A program made the translations under genes and the position numbers. Of a stretch of DNA of 31,622 nucleotides, positions 6,567 through 14,703 are shown in pieces (position 1 is the first letter of the stretch; every line of letters begins with the position of its first letter). The notes under the pieces are model-generated. The model was given only the letters and a program-made list of their open reading frames with translations. It did no database searches and was not told where the DNA came from. The DNA comes from Bacillota bacterium. GTDB lineage: Bacteria > Bacillota_A > Clostridia > Lachnospirales > Bianqueaceae. The stretch spans positions 1-31,622 of the forward strand of contig JAFOIR010000334.1 in NCBI GenBank assembly GCA_017420625.1, written 5' to 3'.

Positions 6567-7925
6567 ATGAAAGAATTCTTCCATAAATGGGTTACTCAGA
6601 ATCTTGGACTCAAGATCCTTTCTCTTGTCATTGCCATCCTTCTTTGGTTTATCTTTACCAACCTGGAGGATCCGCTCCAGACTGCCTATTATGAAGTTCC
6701 GGTCGAAGTTCAGCACCTTTCCGAGTATCGGGAACAGAACCGTTTTATTGAGGTCGAGGGAGAGCAGAACCTGGACAATCTGGTTGTCAATGTATATTAT
6801 CGCGGCCGTACAACAGAGATCGAATCCCTGAAAAGCCGCAATCCGGCGACCTTCCTTCGGGCTTATATCGATCTGTATGAGATCGATCCCGAAGATCCCA
6901 ATCGTCTGCTGATCCATTATGAGATCATCGATCGTTCCCTGAAGGGAGATCTGTACAGCTATCGGAACAAATCCTACTACAGCGTCGATGTTGAAGACTA
7001 TATCACCGTTGAAGTCGATATCAAGTATGAGATCACCGGTCAGCCGGAAGAAGGCTACATGTATCTTCCTGACGATCCGGACATTCAGCTTTCACCCAAG
7101 ACCATTACTCTGACGGGTCCATCCGATCAGGTGTCGACCATCAGCTATGCCTTTGTAAGAGTCAATGTGGACGGAGAAAGCTCCAACGTCAGCAAGATCG
7201 GTGAAGCAGTGCTGAAGGATGAGAATGGACAGGACGTCAGTTATTCCCGTGATGTGATTCGTACTTCTGTCAACGATGTCAGTGTGTATATTCCGATCTA
7301 TACCTTTAAGACCGTTAAAGTGCAGCCGTATCTGACCGGCAGCGTGCCTGAAGGATATGAGTATGCGAACGATCTGAAACAGGATATCGAAATGGTCGAT
7401 ATCTACGGACAGGAGAGTATCCTGAATAAGATCAACAATATCTCTCTTCCGGAGATCGATCTTTCCGAAATCACAGGTTCCTACGCCAAACGCTTCTACC
7501 TCCAGCGGATTCTGACCGATGCCTTCGGAGAGAATGCTGTTCGTCTGAAGGAGGGCAGTTCACCAACGGTCACGGTTTCGCTGACAGTCGAAAAACAGGA
7601 AGAAAGGACGATTCAGTTCCCGACAGACAAGATCACGGTAACCGGTGTGACCGGCGACTTTGAATATCAATTCGAGAGTGAAACCATTGATATCGTCATC
7701 TATGGACTTCCGACCAACGTTGAATTCTACGATGATTCCTATCTGGTAGTCGTGCTTCGTGTCAAGTCGACAGATCTGACACCCGGTACCCATTCCGTCA
7801 CGCTCGATGTCACCGGCCTTGGCCAGCTGAAGGCTAAAGAAGCCAAAACAAATCTTATTATCAAAGCGAAAGTAAATGAAGAACCAGAAAGTTCAACACC
7901 AACAAGTGAAGAGTCGTCCTCCTAA
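6567..7925 (+). CDS. cdaR: CdaR/YbbR-domain regulator of CdaA
   Basis: The protein has 452 residues. One N-terminal membrane span (about 13-31, LGLKILSLVIAILLWFIF) is followed by a long extracytoplasmic region of repeated YbbR-like beta domains. Recurrent features include VPVEVQ, ITLTGPSDQVSTI, VDIYGQESIL and DIVIYGLP. CdaR proteins bind the membrane part of CdaA and modulate its activity, so this is probably an envelope sensor for cyclic-di-AMP synthesis. The C-terminus ends in a Ser/Glu/Thr/Pro-rich tail (SSTPTSEESSS). The last 50 bases overlap the next gene in another frame. No inner frameshift is visible. Confidence 0.93.
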   Translation: MKEFFHKWVTQNLGLKILSLVIAILLWFIFTNLEDPLQTAYYEVPVEVQHLSEYREQNRFIEVEGEQNLDNLVVNVYYRGRTTEIESLKSRNPATFLRAYIDLYEIDPEDPNRLLIHYEIIDRSLKGDLYSYRNKSYYSVDVEDYITVEVDIKYEITGQPEEGYMYLPDDPDIQLSPKTITLTGPSDQVSTISYAFVRVNVDGESSNVSKIGEAVLKDENGQDVSYSRDVIRTSVNDVSVYIPIYTFKTVKVQPYLTGSVPEGYEYANDLKQDIEMVDIYGQESILNKINNISLPEIDLSEITGSYAKRFYLQRILTDAFGENAVRLKEGSSPTVTVSLTVEKQEERTIQFPTDKITVTGVTGDFEYQFESETIDIVIYGLPTNVEFYDDSYLVVVLRVKSTDLTPGTHSVTLDVTGLGQLKAKEAKTNLIIKAKVNEEPESSTPTSEESSS

Positions 7926-8865
7926 GGGATGGCTCTTTCTTTTCGGAATCGGGCTGTGTCTTTGCCTGTTTTTATCCGGATGTACAAAGACCCATCAGGA
8001 CGAGGCGGTTTTGATCGAAGAGTCCTATGGAAGTGACAGCAGTGTTACTGACCAGGAAGAGAAAGAATCATCTGAAACCGAGTCGTCTTACAGAGAGCCT
8101 TCTGAAACGGAACCTTCCCCAGAATCCTCAGCTGAAAGCGGTGAATCTTTTCTGCTGACAGTCAGGCCGGGAGAATATCTCATCCAAATTCTGGAAGATC
8201 TGTCCGCTCAGCTGACAACAGATGAACGTGAGATATCGGTTCAGGAACTCATGATGATCATGGATGAGATTCAGGAAGGAGAAAAGGGGTTCCTGTTTCA
8301 GAAAGCAGGAGACCTTTCCATGACGGCTTTTTCCGGGGAGGGTTATATTGCCCCGGGAGAATACCTGATATCTGCTCAGGAGTCCAATGAACAGATTATG
8401 GAGAGGCTTCTTTCTTCCTGGGATCATGAGCTGTCTTCGCAAACGCTTGTTCAGATCGAAGAAAGCGGAATGTCTTTTCATGAAGTACTGACGATGGCAT
8501 CGATCATAGAGTTTGAAAGCTCCCAAACGGAGGATGACAGCGTAAAGAATCTCGTTGCGAGCGTGATCGATAACAGGCTGTCTTCCGATACACCCCTTGA
8601 GATGGATGTGACGGTGTTTTATCTGGAAGAAGGGTTTCTTCCGTATAAGGATCCCATGGATTATGAGATGACCTACGACACCTATGAAGCGTCAGCGCTT
8701 CCGCCCGGTCCGATCGGATCTCCCTCTGCGGAAAGCATTCTGGCAGCGCTTGATCCGGCGGATACCGACTATTTCTTCTTTATCTATGATGAAGAAGGCA
8801 ATTATTATTTTGCATCAGACTATGAAACACATCTGACAAATGTGGAAACTTATCTGGGAGATTAG
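7876..8865 (+). CDS. MltG-like (YceG domain) lipoprotein
   Basis: The protein has 329 residues. Residues 1-36 form a lipoprotein signal with a basic n-region and the lipobox LSGC, lipidation at C36. A low-complexity Ser/Glu linker spans about 45-90. The rest matches the MltG/YceG endolytic transglycosylase fold. GYIAPGEYLIS corresponds to the usual GYLFPDTY segment. MASIIEFES carries the catalytic glutamate position of the IIEKEA motif. NRLSSDTPLEMDVTVFY resembles the NRL...LQ.DPTV.Y motif, with the usual proline replaced by valine, and ALPPGPIGSPSAESILAALDP is highly typical. Such enzymes cut nascent glycan strands and set their length. The ATG at 7876 overlaps cdaR by 50 bases and lacks a clear ribosome-binding site; GTG at 7906 is an alternative that keeps the signal. 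Confidence 0.85.
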   Translation: MKNQKVQHQQVKSRPPKGWLFLFGIGLCLCLFLSGCTKTHQDEAVLIEESYGSDSSVTDQEEKESSETESSYREPSETEPSPESSAESGESFLLTVRPGEYLIQILEDLSAQLTTDEREISVQELMMIMDEIQEGEKGFLFQKAGDLSMTAFSGEGYIAPGEYLISAQESNEQIMERLLSSWDHELSSQTLVQIEESGMSFHEVLTMASIIEFESSQTEDDSVKNLVASVIDNRLSSDTPLEMDVTVFYLEEGFLPYKDPMDYEMTYDTYEASALPPGPIGSPSAESILAALDPADTDYFFFIYDEEGNYYFASDYETHLTNVETYLGD

Positions 8866-8882
8866 AGCTTAGGAGCAGAGGA

Positions 8883-10484
8883 ATGGCTAAGTTTTTTACT
8901 AAAAAAGCCCTTGAAGATGTAGAAAAACGGTGGGGTCGGGAAGATGAAGCACAGACACTTGATTTTCAGGATACAGAAGACTTCTTCGTCCGGATGATGC
9001 GAAAGACAGACTGGATCCTGGACGATCAGACGTGGAATGATCTGGATATGAACCGCAATTATATGAAGATGAACCGGACCTATTCCATGCCTGGACAGCA
9101 GTGCCTTTATAATATGCTGCGGATCCTTCAGTTTGATGAGGAAGAACTGAAAAGGAGAAACAAGATCATCGAGTTTTACCGGATGAACAAGGAGAAGAGG
9201 CAGCAGGTTCAGTGTCTGCTGAGGTACCTGGGTAAGGATGAATATGATTCAGCCGCAGGTATTCTCTACAAGGAGATTCCGCCGCTTCCGAAAGTACGGG
9301 CCTGGGTTATCCCGTCGACGATCGGTATGATTGCTTCATTCTTTACGATTCCCTTCTGGGGCGTACGCGGCGTTCTGATGGTCGTTTTGTTTTTCCTGAT
9401 CAATATGCTGATTCACCATCTGATGAATAAAGCGACCGAACAGGCGCTTCCCGGCATTCGTTATCTTTCCCGGATGCTTGTCGCAGCCAGAGAGATCAAG
9501 AAGCTGGACATTCCGGAACTGGCTGAATACAATGAGTTTTTTGACAAGGTGACAGATAAGTGTGCTGCGATCCTTCGAAAAAACCGTTCACTCGGTGTGA
9601 CCGGTTCCGGGGATATGACGGGACTGGTCGTATACATCAATATTATGTTTCTGGTGGAGGCGAGAGCTTACCTTCGCTGCATGGCGGATATCCGTGCTTC
9701 AGCACCGGCTCTTCGTACGCTGTATAGAAAGATCGGGGAACTGGATGCGCTTCAGTCCGTGGCTTCCTTCAAACGAGGCCTCAGGCATGTGACCAGACCA
9801 GTATTTACAGAGAAGAAAAACTACCTGAAAGCAGAGCAGATCGGCTATCCGATGCTCCTAAACGCTGTGTGCAATGATATTACGATCGATGGGCGGAACA
9901 TGGTTCTGACGGGATCGAATATGTCCGGTAAATCCACTTTCCTGAGGACCCTTGGGCTGAATGCGATCCTGGCCCAGACGTTTGACATGGTGATGGCCAA
10001 ATCCTATGAAGCCTCCATGTTCTCAATCATGACTTCCATCAGTCCGAGTGATGACCTTTCTGAAGGTACCAGTTATTATATGGCGGAAGCAAAAGCGCTT
10101 CTCAGAATGCTGGGAGCACTTTCGGACGATATCTCCAGTCTGCTTCTGATCGATGAGATTTTCCGCGGTACCAACCCGACAGAACGGGTCGCTGCCGCTT
10201 CAAGTCTGCTCAAATATCTTTCTGACAAGAACTGTATGATCATCGTTGCGACACATGATATCGAGATCACGCAGGAAGTTGCTGATCTGTATGATCAGTA
10301 TCATTTTGAGGAAATGGTAACCAAAGACAAGCTGGAGTTTGATTATCTTCTGAAACCCGGCAATCTGAAGAAACCGAACGGTATAAGGATCCTTGAATAT
10401 ATCGGCTATCCGCCCGAGATCATTGAGGATGCACTTGCTCACGTAAAAAGTCAGTTCCCGGAAGAGGAAAACGATGAAGAATAG
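8883..10484 (+). CDS. Membrane-tethered MutS-family ATPase (lacks mismatch-recognition domain)
   Basis: The protein has 533 residues. The C-terminal MutS ATPase domain is complete: Walker A TGSNMSGKST at about residues 342-351, Walker B LLLIDEIFRGTNP at about 419-431, and the ATHD switch. The N-terminal part resembles the MutS core or lever helices (RTYSMPGQQCLYNMLRIL). There is no N-terminal mismatch-binding or connector domain. Residues about 142-177 hold two hydrophobic segments, so the protein is probably anchored in the membrane. It belongs to the short MutS-related proteins common in Firmicutes, whose role is not settled; canonical mismatch repair is unlikely. AGGAG precedes the ATG by 7 bases. 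The 3' end overlaps the nuclease-helicase gene by 11 bases. Confidence 0.87.
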   Translation: MAKFFTKKALEDVEKRWGREDEAQTLDFQDTEDFFVRMMRKTDWILDDQTWNDLDMNRNYMKMNRTYSMPGQQCLYNMLRILQFDEEELKRRNKIIEFYRMNKEKRQQVQCLLRYLGKDEYDSAAGILYKEIPPLPKVRAWVIPSTIGMIASFFTIPFWGVRGVLMVVLFFLINMLIHHLMNKATEQALPGIRYLSRMLVAAREIKKLDIPELAEYNEFFDKVTDKCAAILRKNRSLGVTGSGDMTGLVVYINIMFLVEARAYLRCMADIRASAPALRTLYRKIGELDALQSVASFKRGLRHVTRPVFTEKKNYLKAEQIGYPMLLNAVCNDITIDGRNMVLTGSNMSGKSTFLRTLGLNAILAQTFDMVMAKSYEASMFSIMTSISPSDDLSEGTSYYMAEAKALLRMLGALSDDISSLLLIDEIFRGTNPTERVAAASSLLKYLSDKNCMIIVATHDIEITQEVADLYDQYHFEEMVTKDKLEFDYLLKPGNLKKPNGIRILEYIGYPPEIIEDALAHVKSQFPEEENDEE

Positions 10485-12864
10485 CCGCATTTCGATCCGT
10501 GAACTGATCGAATTTGTCTTTCGCTGCGGTGATATTACCAGTGGGATTTCCGGTGGGATCAAGGCGAATGAACGGGCTCTCATCGGTACAAGGCTGCATC
10601 AGAAACTGCAGAAGCAGGAGATGAAAAAGGAGGAGCTGGGTTATCAGAAAGAGGTTCCGCTCCAGGAATGGATCGAGTATCCTTTTGGCTCGGTCCTGGC
10701 TGAAGGCCGGGCAGACGGGATCTTTACAGCACCTGACGGGATAACGGTCATCGATGAAATCAAATCCACCCAGCGTGCACTTTCTCAGATCGACCTGTCA
10801 ACTTATCCGCTGCATCTGTATCAGGCAGAGTCTTATGCTTATCTTTATCTGAAAGACCGGGAAGACGAAGCGATCCGGGTGAGGATCACCTATATCCATA
10901 TAGAGACGGAAGAGGTACTGTATCTTGAGAAGGATCTGACGAGACAGGAAGCATTCAGCTTCTGGGATGAGGTAGTCAGACTTTATGAACCATGGGTTCG
11001 GTTTGAGGCTGAATGGACAGAGAAAAGAAACAGCAGTTTACGAAAACTGGCATTTCCTTTTTCTGAGTTCCGACCCGGACAGCGGGCAATGGCGGCCTGC
11101 GTCTATCGTACGATCGATAATGGCGAAATGATTTTTCTCAAAGCTCCCACAGGGATCGGAAAGACGCTTTCCACTCTGTATCCTTCCCTGATCAGCATGG
11201 GAGAAGGAAAAACGGAAAAGATTTTTTATCTGACTGCGAAAGGCGTCACAAAGGAAGCGGCTCAGCAAGCCGCTCGTATTCTCAGGGAAAAATCTCAAAT
11301 GCTGGCCAAAACCGTCACAATTACAGCGAAAGACAAGATCTGTCCGCTTCCCGAGCGACGATGTGATCCCGAGATCTGTCCTTATGCCAGAGGTCATTTC
11401 GACCGAGTCAATGCGGCAGTCTATGAGGCAATTACCAGTTATGACTGGCTGGATGAGGCCAGTTTTCTTGCCATCAGTGAGAAGCATCAGGTCTGTCCTT
11501 TTGAAGTATCGCTGGATGCGGCTCTTTTTGCCGATCTGATCATCTGTGATTATAATTATGTCTTTGACCCGACAGCCAGCCTGAAACGATTTTTCGGTGA
11601 AGGCGCTGTGGATCATATCCTGTTGATCGATGAAGCCCACAATCTCGTCGACCGTGCCAGAGATATGTTCAGCGCAGATCTTTCCAAGCAGGAACTTTTA
11701 GATCTGCGGCATGTTCTCGGAAAGCAGTCGATGCTCTATCAGCCACTGTCAAAAGTCAATAAGCTGTATCTCGAAATTTCCAAAAAGATCCAGGAAAAAA
11801 CAGGTCTTATGATGAAGGATGAGATCGGCAAGGATACAGAACAGGCGCTGTATTTTGCTTTGCTCAGTCTTTCGGACAGGATGAGTGAAGCCCTGGAAGA
11901 GGAAATGGCATCAGATACCAGAGAGCTTCTTCTGATGACCTATTTCAGAGTATTGGGTCTTCTGCGCACCTGGGACCGACTGGATCCTGGTTATGCTGTA
12001 TATTTTGAAAAGAAAGGTACGGACGTTATCTTTCATCTTGCATCGATCGATCCGGCCATACCGCTCCGGGCGGTTTTCGAAAATGTGAAAAGTGCCGTAC
12101 TGTTTTCTGCAACGCTGACGCCGGCAGACTATTACAAGCGGCTTCTGGGCGGTAAAGAAAGTACGCAGGCGGTTTCACTTCCATCTCCTTTTCCGAAGGA
12201 AAACCGAAAGGTGCTGATCGCTCCGCTTCGGATGACCTATCAGGTGAGAAGAAACCAGATCCCTGCTGTTTGCCGGTTGATCTACCGGATGACAGAAGCA
12301 AAGAGCGGGCATTATCTGGTCTTCTTTCCTTCCTTTGCATTCCTGGAAGAGGTAGTGGAGGCTTACACCGATCTTTATCCGCTGGAGAACGTCATGGTTC
12401 AGTCCAGGGAAATGGATGAAGAGGCTCGCATTCAGTTTCTTCATGCGATGCATAATACGAAGAAAGCCGTCACAGCTTTCTGTGTATTAGGCGGAGTTTT
12501 TTCAGAGGGAATCGATCTGGTAGGAGAGGAACTGATTGGAGCCTGTGTGGTTACCGTTGGTCTTCCGCAGGTGGGAACGGAGCGAAATCTGATCAGGGAT
12601 CATCTGGATCGGATGGATGATGAGACCGTGAGAGGACATGGCTTTGAATATGCCTATCAGTATCCGGGCTTTGGAAAGGTACTGCAGGCTGCCGGCCGGG
12701 TCCATCGAACGGAGTATGATAAAGGCGTGATCCTGCTTATTGATGAGCGTTTTACCAGACCGGATTATTACAGATTGTTTCCGGAGGAATACGCCGATGC
12801 TGAGATCGTCGATGAAAGGACGATCGGAAGCCGATTAGAAGAGTTTTGGAAAGGAACCGTATAG
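10474..12864 (+). CDS. RecB/Cas4-type nuclease fused to a DinG/Rad3-like helicase
   Basis: The protein has 796 residues. Residues 1 to about 150 carry the motifs of a PD-(D/E)XK nuclease of the RecB/Cas4 type: H42, GRAD with D81, DEIK with E95 and K97, and Q117-x3-Y121. The remainder is a superfamily 2 XPD/DinG-like 5'-3' helicase with Walker A GIGKT (K230) and DEAH (386-389). Four cysteines (C290, C297, C302, C341) are positioned like the iron-sulfur cluster ligands. The C-terminal helicase motifs include SEGIDL and QAAGRVHR. It probably unwinds DNA and cuts single strands during repair. It overlaps the MutS-like gene by 11 bases, and the WalJ-type nuclease gene follows after 3 bases. All motifs look intact. 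Confidence 0.9.
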   Translation: MKNSRISIRELIEFVFRCGDITSGISGGIKANERALIGTRLHQKLQKQEMKKEELGYQKEVPLQEWIEYPFGSVLAEGRADGIFTAPDGITVIDEIKSTQRALSQIDLSTYPLHLYQAESYAYLYLKDREDEAIRVRITYIHIETEEVLYLEKDLTRQEAFSFWDEVVRLYEPWVRFEAEWTEKRNSSLRKLAFPFSEFRPGQRAMAACVYRTIDNGEMIFLKAPTGIGKTLSTLYPSLISMGEGKTEKIFYLTAKGVTKEAAQQAARILREKSQMLAKTVTITAKDKICPLPERRCDPEICPYARGHFDRVNAAVYEAITSYDWLDEASFLAISEKHQVCPFEVSLDAALFADLIICDYNYVFDPTASLKRFFGEGAVDHILLIDEAHNLVDRARDMFSADLSKQELLDLRHVLGKQSMLYQPLSKVNKLYLEISKKIQEKTGLMMKDEIGKDTEQALYFALLSLSDRMSEALEEEMASDTRELLLMTYFRVLGLLRTWDRLDPGYAVYFEKKGTDVIFHLASIDPAIPLRAVFENVKSAVLFSATLTPADYYKRLLGGKESTQAVSLPSPFPKENRKVLIAPLRMTYQVRRNQIPAVCRLIYRMTEAKSGHYLVFFPSFAFLEEVVEAYTDLYPLENVMVQSREMDEEARIQFLHAMHNTKKAVTAFCVLGGVFSEGIDLVGEELIGACVVTVGLPQVGTERNLIRDHLDRMDDETVRGHGFEYAYQYPGFGKVLQAAGRVHRTEYDKGVILLIDERFTRPDYYRLFPEEYADAEIVDERTIGSRLEEFWKGTV

Positions 12865-12867
12865 AAT

Positions 12868-13650
12868 ATGCGATTTTGTGCCATCTCCAGTGGCAGCAGC
12901 GGAAACTGTACGTTTATTGAAACAAATGAACACCGGCTGCTCATAGATGTTGGTCTTTCTGCAAAGACCATCGAAGGGATGCTGAAGGCCAAGAAGATCG
13001 ATCCGGCTACGATCACCGCGATCTTCGTCACCCATGAGCATTCCGATCACATTCGTGGTGTCGGTGTATGGGCGAGAAGATATAAGATTCCGGTCATGGC
13101 GACAGCCGGTACCTGGAAGGGAATGGAAAAGTCGATTGGTGACATTCCCGGAGAATTGCACGTTGAAATCATCTCCGGCAAGGGTTATCGAATGGGTGAT
13201 CTGAGGATCGAATCGATCCCGACCTGTCATGATGCCAACGACCCCTGTGCCTATACCGTAGAGAGCGGAGGACGAAAGGCAAGTGTCATTACAGATACCG
13301 GTATGGTCACACCGGTCATGGTCCGGCATCTTTGCGAATCGGATATCGCGATCGTAGAGAGCAATCATGATATCAACATGCTGATGACAGGTCCCTATCC
13401 GCTTTCGTTAAAAAGACGGATCCGCAGCAACCTCGGCCATCTATCCAATGAAGACTGCGGGAATCTGCTGGCAGATGTTCGGTCTGTCAATCCCAATGCT
13501 ACTTTCCTGCTGGGCCATCTTTCGGAGGAAAACAACCGGCCTAATCTGGCACTTTCTACTGTCTGCGGAATCGTAGCAGAAAAACTGGGAAGAAGCGGAC
13601 CGATCGATCTGACTGCCAGAGAGCAGTCCACCGATATCTATTTGATCTGA
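12868..13650 (+). CDS. walJ: Metallo-beta-lactamase-fold hydrolase, YycJ/WalJ family
   Basis: The protein has 260 residues, typical for the family. It starts with CAISSGSSGNCTF and has the metal-binding motif T55-H-E-H-S-D-H61, followed by TCHDANDP, TDTG and a downstream GHLSNEDC motif with further histidines. WalJ (YycJ) proteins are known or proposed DNA 5'-exonucleases linked to mismatch repair and cell-division coordination in Bacillus. There the gene lies in the walRK operon, but here no walRK is nearby; the gene instead follows a nuclease-helicase. The ATG is 3 bases after the upstream stop, with GGAAAGGAA further upstream, so translational coupling is likely. Confidence 0.9.
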   Translation: MRFCAISSGSSGNCTFIETNEHRLLIDVGLSAKTIEGMLKAKKIDPATITAIFVTHEHSDHIRGVGVWARRYKIPVMATAGTWKGMEKSIGDIPGELHVEIISGKGYRMGDLRIESIPTCHDANDPCAYTVESGGRKASVITDTGMVTPVMVRHLCESDIAIVESNHDINMLMTGPYPLSLKRRIRSNLGHLSNEDCGNLLADVRSVNPNATFLLGHLSEENNRPNLALSTVCGIVAEKLGRSGPIDLTAREQSTDIYLI

Positions 13651-13672
13651 TCAGGCGAGAGGAGAAAGAACA

Positions 13673-14701
13673 ATGATCAATTATGCGATCATAGGGAGCG
13701 GCTGGATCACCGAGTCTATGATTCAGGGTATCCATGAGGTATGCCCTCAGAAGCTGAATCTCCTGGCTGTCTATTCAAGGACAGCTGATAAAGCCTGCGG
13801 ATTCATCGATCAGCTGAAAGAACACGGCGCTGCCTCAAAGACTCAGAAGATTCGTGTTTATACGGACCTGGATGAGCTCGCTTCCGATCCGGAGATTCAG
13901 GCGGTCTATATTGCCAGTCCGAACCGGTTTCATTATGAACAGAGCCGGAAGATGCTTCTGGCAGGCAAGCATGTGCTGTGTGAAAAACCGATCACGCTGA
14001 AAGAAGCTGATCTGAAGGAACTGACTGATCTGGCAGGAGAAAAGCATCTTGTCTATCTGGAAGCGATTATGATGCTTCATCAGCCTCAGCTGAAGAACCT
14101 GAAGGATGCTTTAAGCAGCCTGGGAAAGATCTATACTGCCCACATCGATTTCTCTCAGCTTTCTTCCAAATATCCGGCTTATCTTGCAGGGAAAAACCCG
14201 AATATCTTCAATCCGGCGTTTGGAACAGGCGCATTTGAAGATCTGGGTATTTACGGCATCTACTTTATTCTGGAACTGTTTGGCATGCCGCAGGAAGTCA
14301 GGATGCACAGCTGCTTTCTTGAGTCCGGATCCGACCGATCCGGAGAAGCGCTGCTGATCTACCCGGATCAGACCGTAACGTTCTCATTCAGTAAAGTGGG
14401 TCAGAGCCGCAGCTGCTCACAGATCATCGGAGACGAGGCAACCCTGACGATTGAATCGATCTCTCAGCTGACCGGCATCACCTTGTATGAGAGAAACGGA
14501 CAGGCAAAGGAGATCTTTGGTGAACAGACAAAGCCGATACTGATGGGAAGAGAGGCGGATACTTTTGCAGATCTGATTGATGGGATCCTGCCTGCTTCAA
14601 AAATGGAAGAACTTCAGGAAAAAGCCCTGATGGTATGTGGACTGATGGAAAAGATGAGAAAAATTGCCGGGATCCGTTTCCCGTTTGAAGAGGAAAAATA
14701 A
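13673..14701 (+). CDS. Gfo/Idh/MocA-family NAD(P)-dependent oxidoreductase
   Basis: The protein has 342 residues. The N-terminal Rossmann fold starts with IIGSGWITESM (6-16). The family signature EKP is at 104-106 (LCEKPITL), and AGKHVLCEKP is typical. The C-terminal half has the alpha/beta substrate domain with GAFEDLGIYGIYFILELFG, the usual location of the catalytic histidine/aspartate region; here the GxxxDxGxY-type motif is present. These enzymes oxidise or reduce sugars, inositols or aldehydes. The exact substrate is unknown. The ribosome-binding site GAGAGGAG precedes the ATG. Its place between DNA-processing and translation genes gives no hint of a pathway. Confidence 0.9.
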   Translation: MINYAIIGSGWITESMIQGIHEVCPQKLNLLAVYSRTADKACGFIDQLKEHGAASKTQKIRVYTDLDELASDPEIQAVYIASPNRFHYEQSRKMLLAGKHVLCEKPITLKEADLKELTDLAGEKHLVYLEAIMMLHQPQLKNLKDALSSLGKIYTAHIDFSQLSSKYPAYLAGKNPNIFNPAFGTGAFEDLGIYGIYFILELFGMPQEVRMHSCFLESGSDRSGEALLIYPDQTVTFSFSKVGQSRSCSQIIGDEATLTIESISQLTGITLYERNGQAKEIFGEQTKPILMGREADTFADLIDGILPASKMEELQEKALMVCGLMEKMRKIAGIRFPFEEEK

Positions 14702-14703
14702 TA

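Noticed and set aside
5685..6917. 410-codon minus-strand open frame across cdaA and cdaR
   Set aside because: It spans two well-supported genes on the other strand and shows no protein-like domain; a by-product of codon bias.
8883..10484. Housekeeping mismatch-repair protein MutS
   Set aside because: The mismatch-binding and connector domains are missing, the length is far too short, and membrane segments are present.
8883..13650. Established anti-phage defence island
   Set aside because: No phage, integrase, toxin, CRISPR or restriction genes nearby, and the flanking genes are housekeeping; kept only as a repair-like hypothesis.
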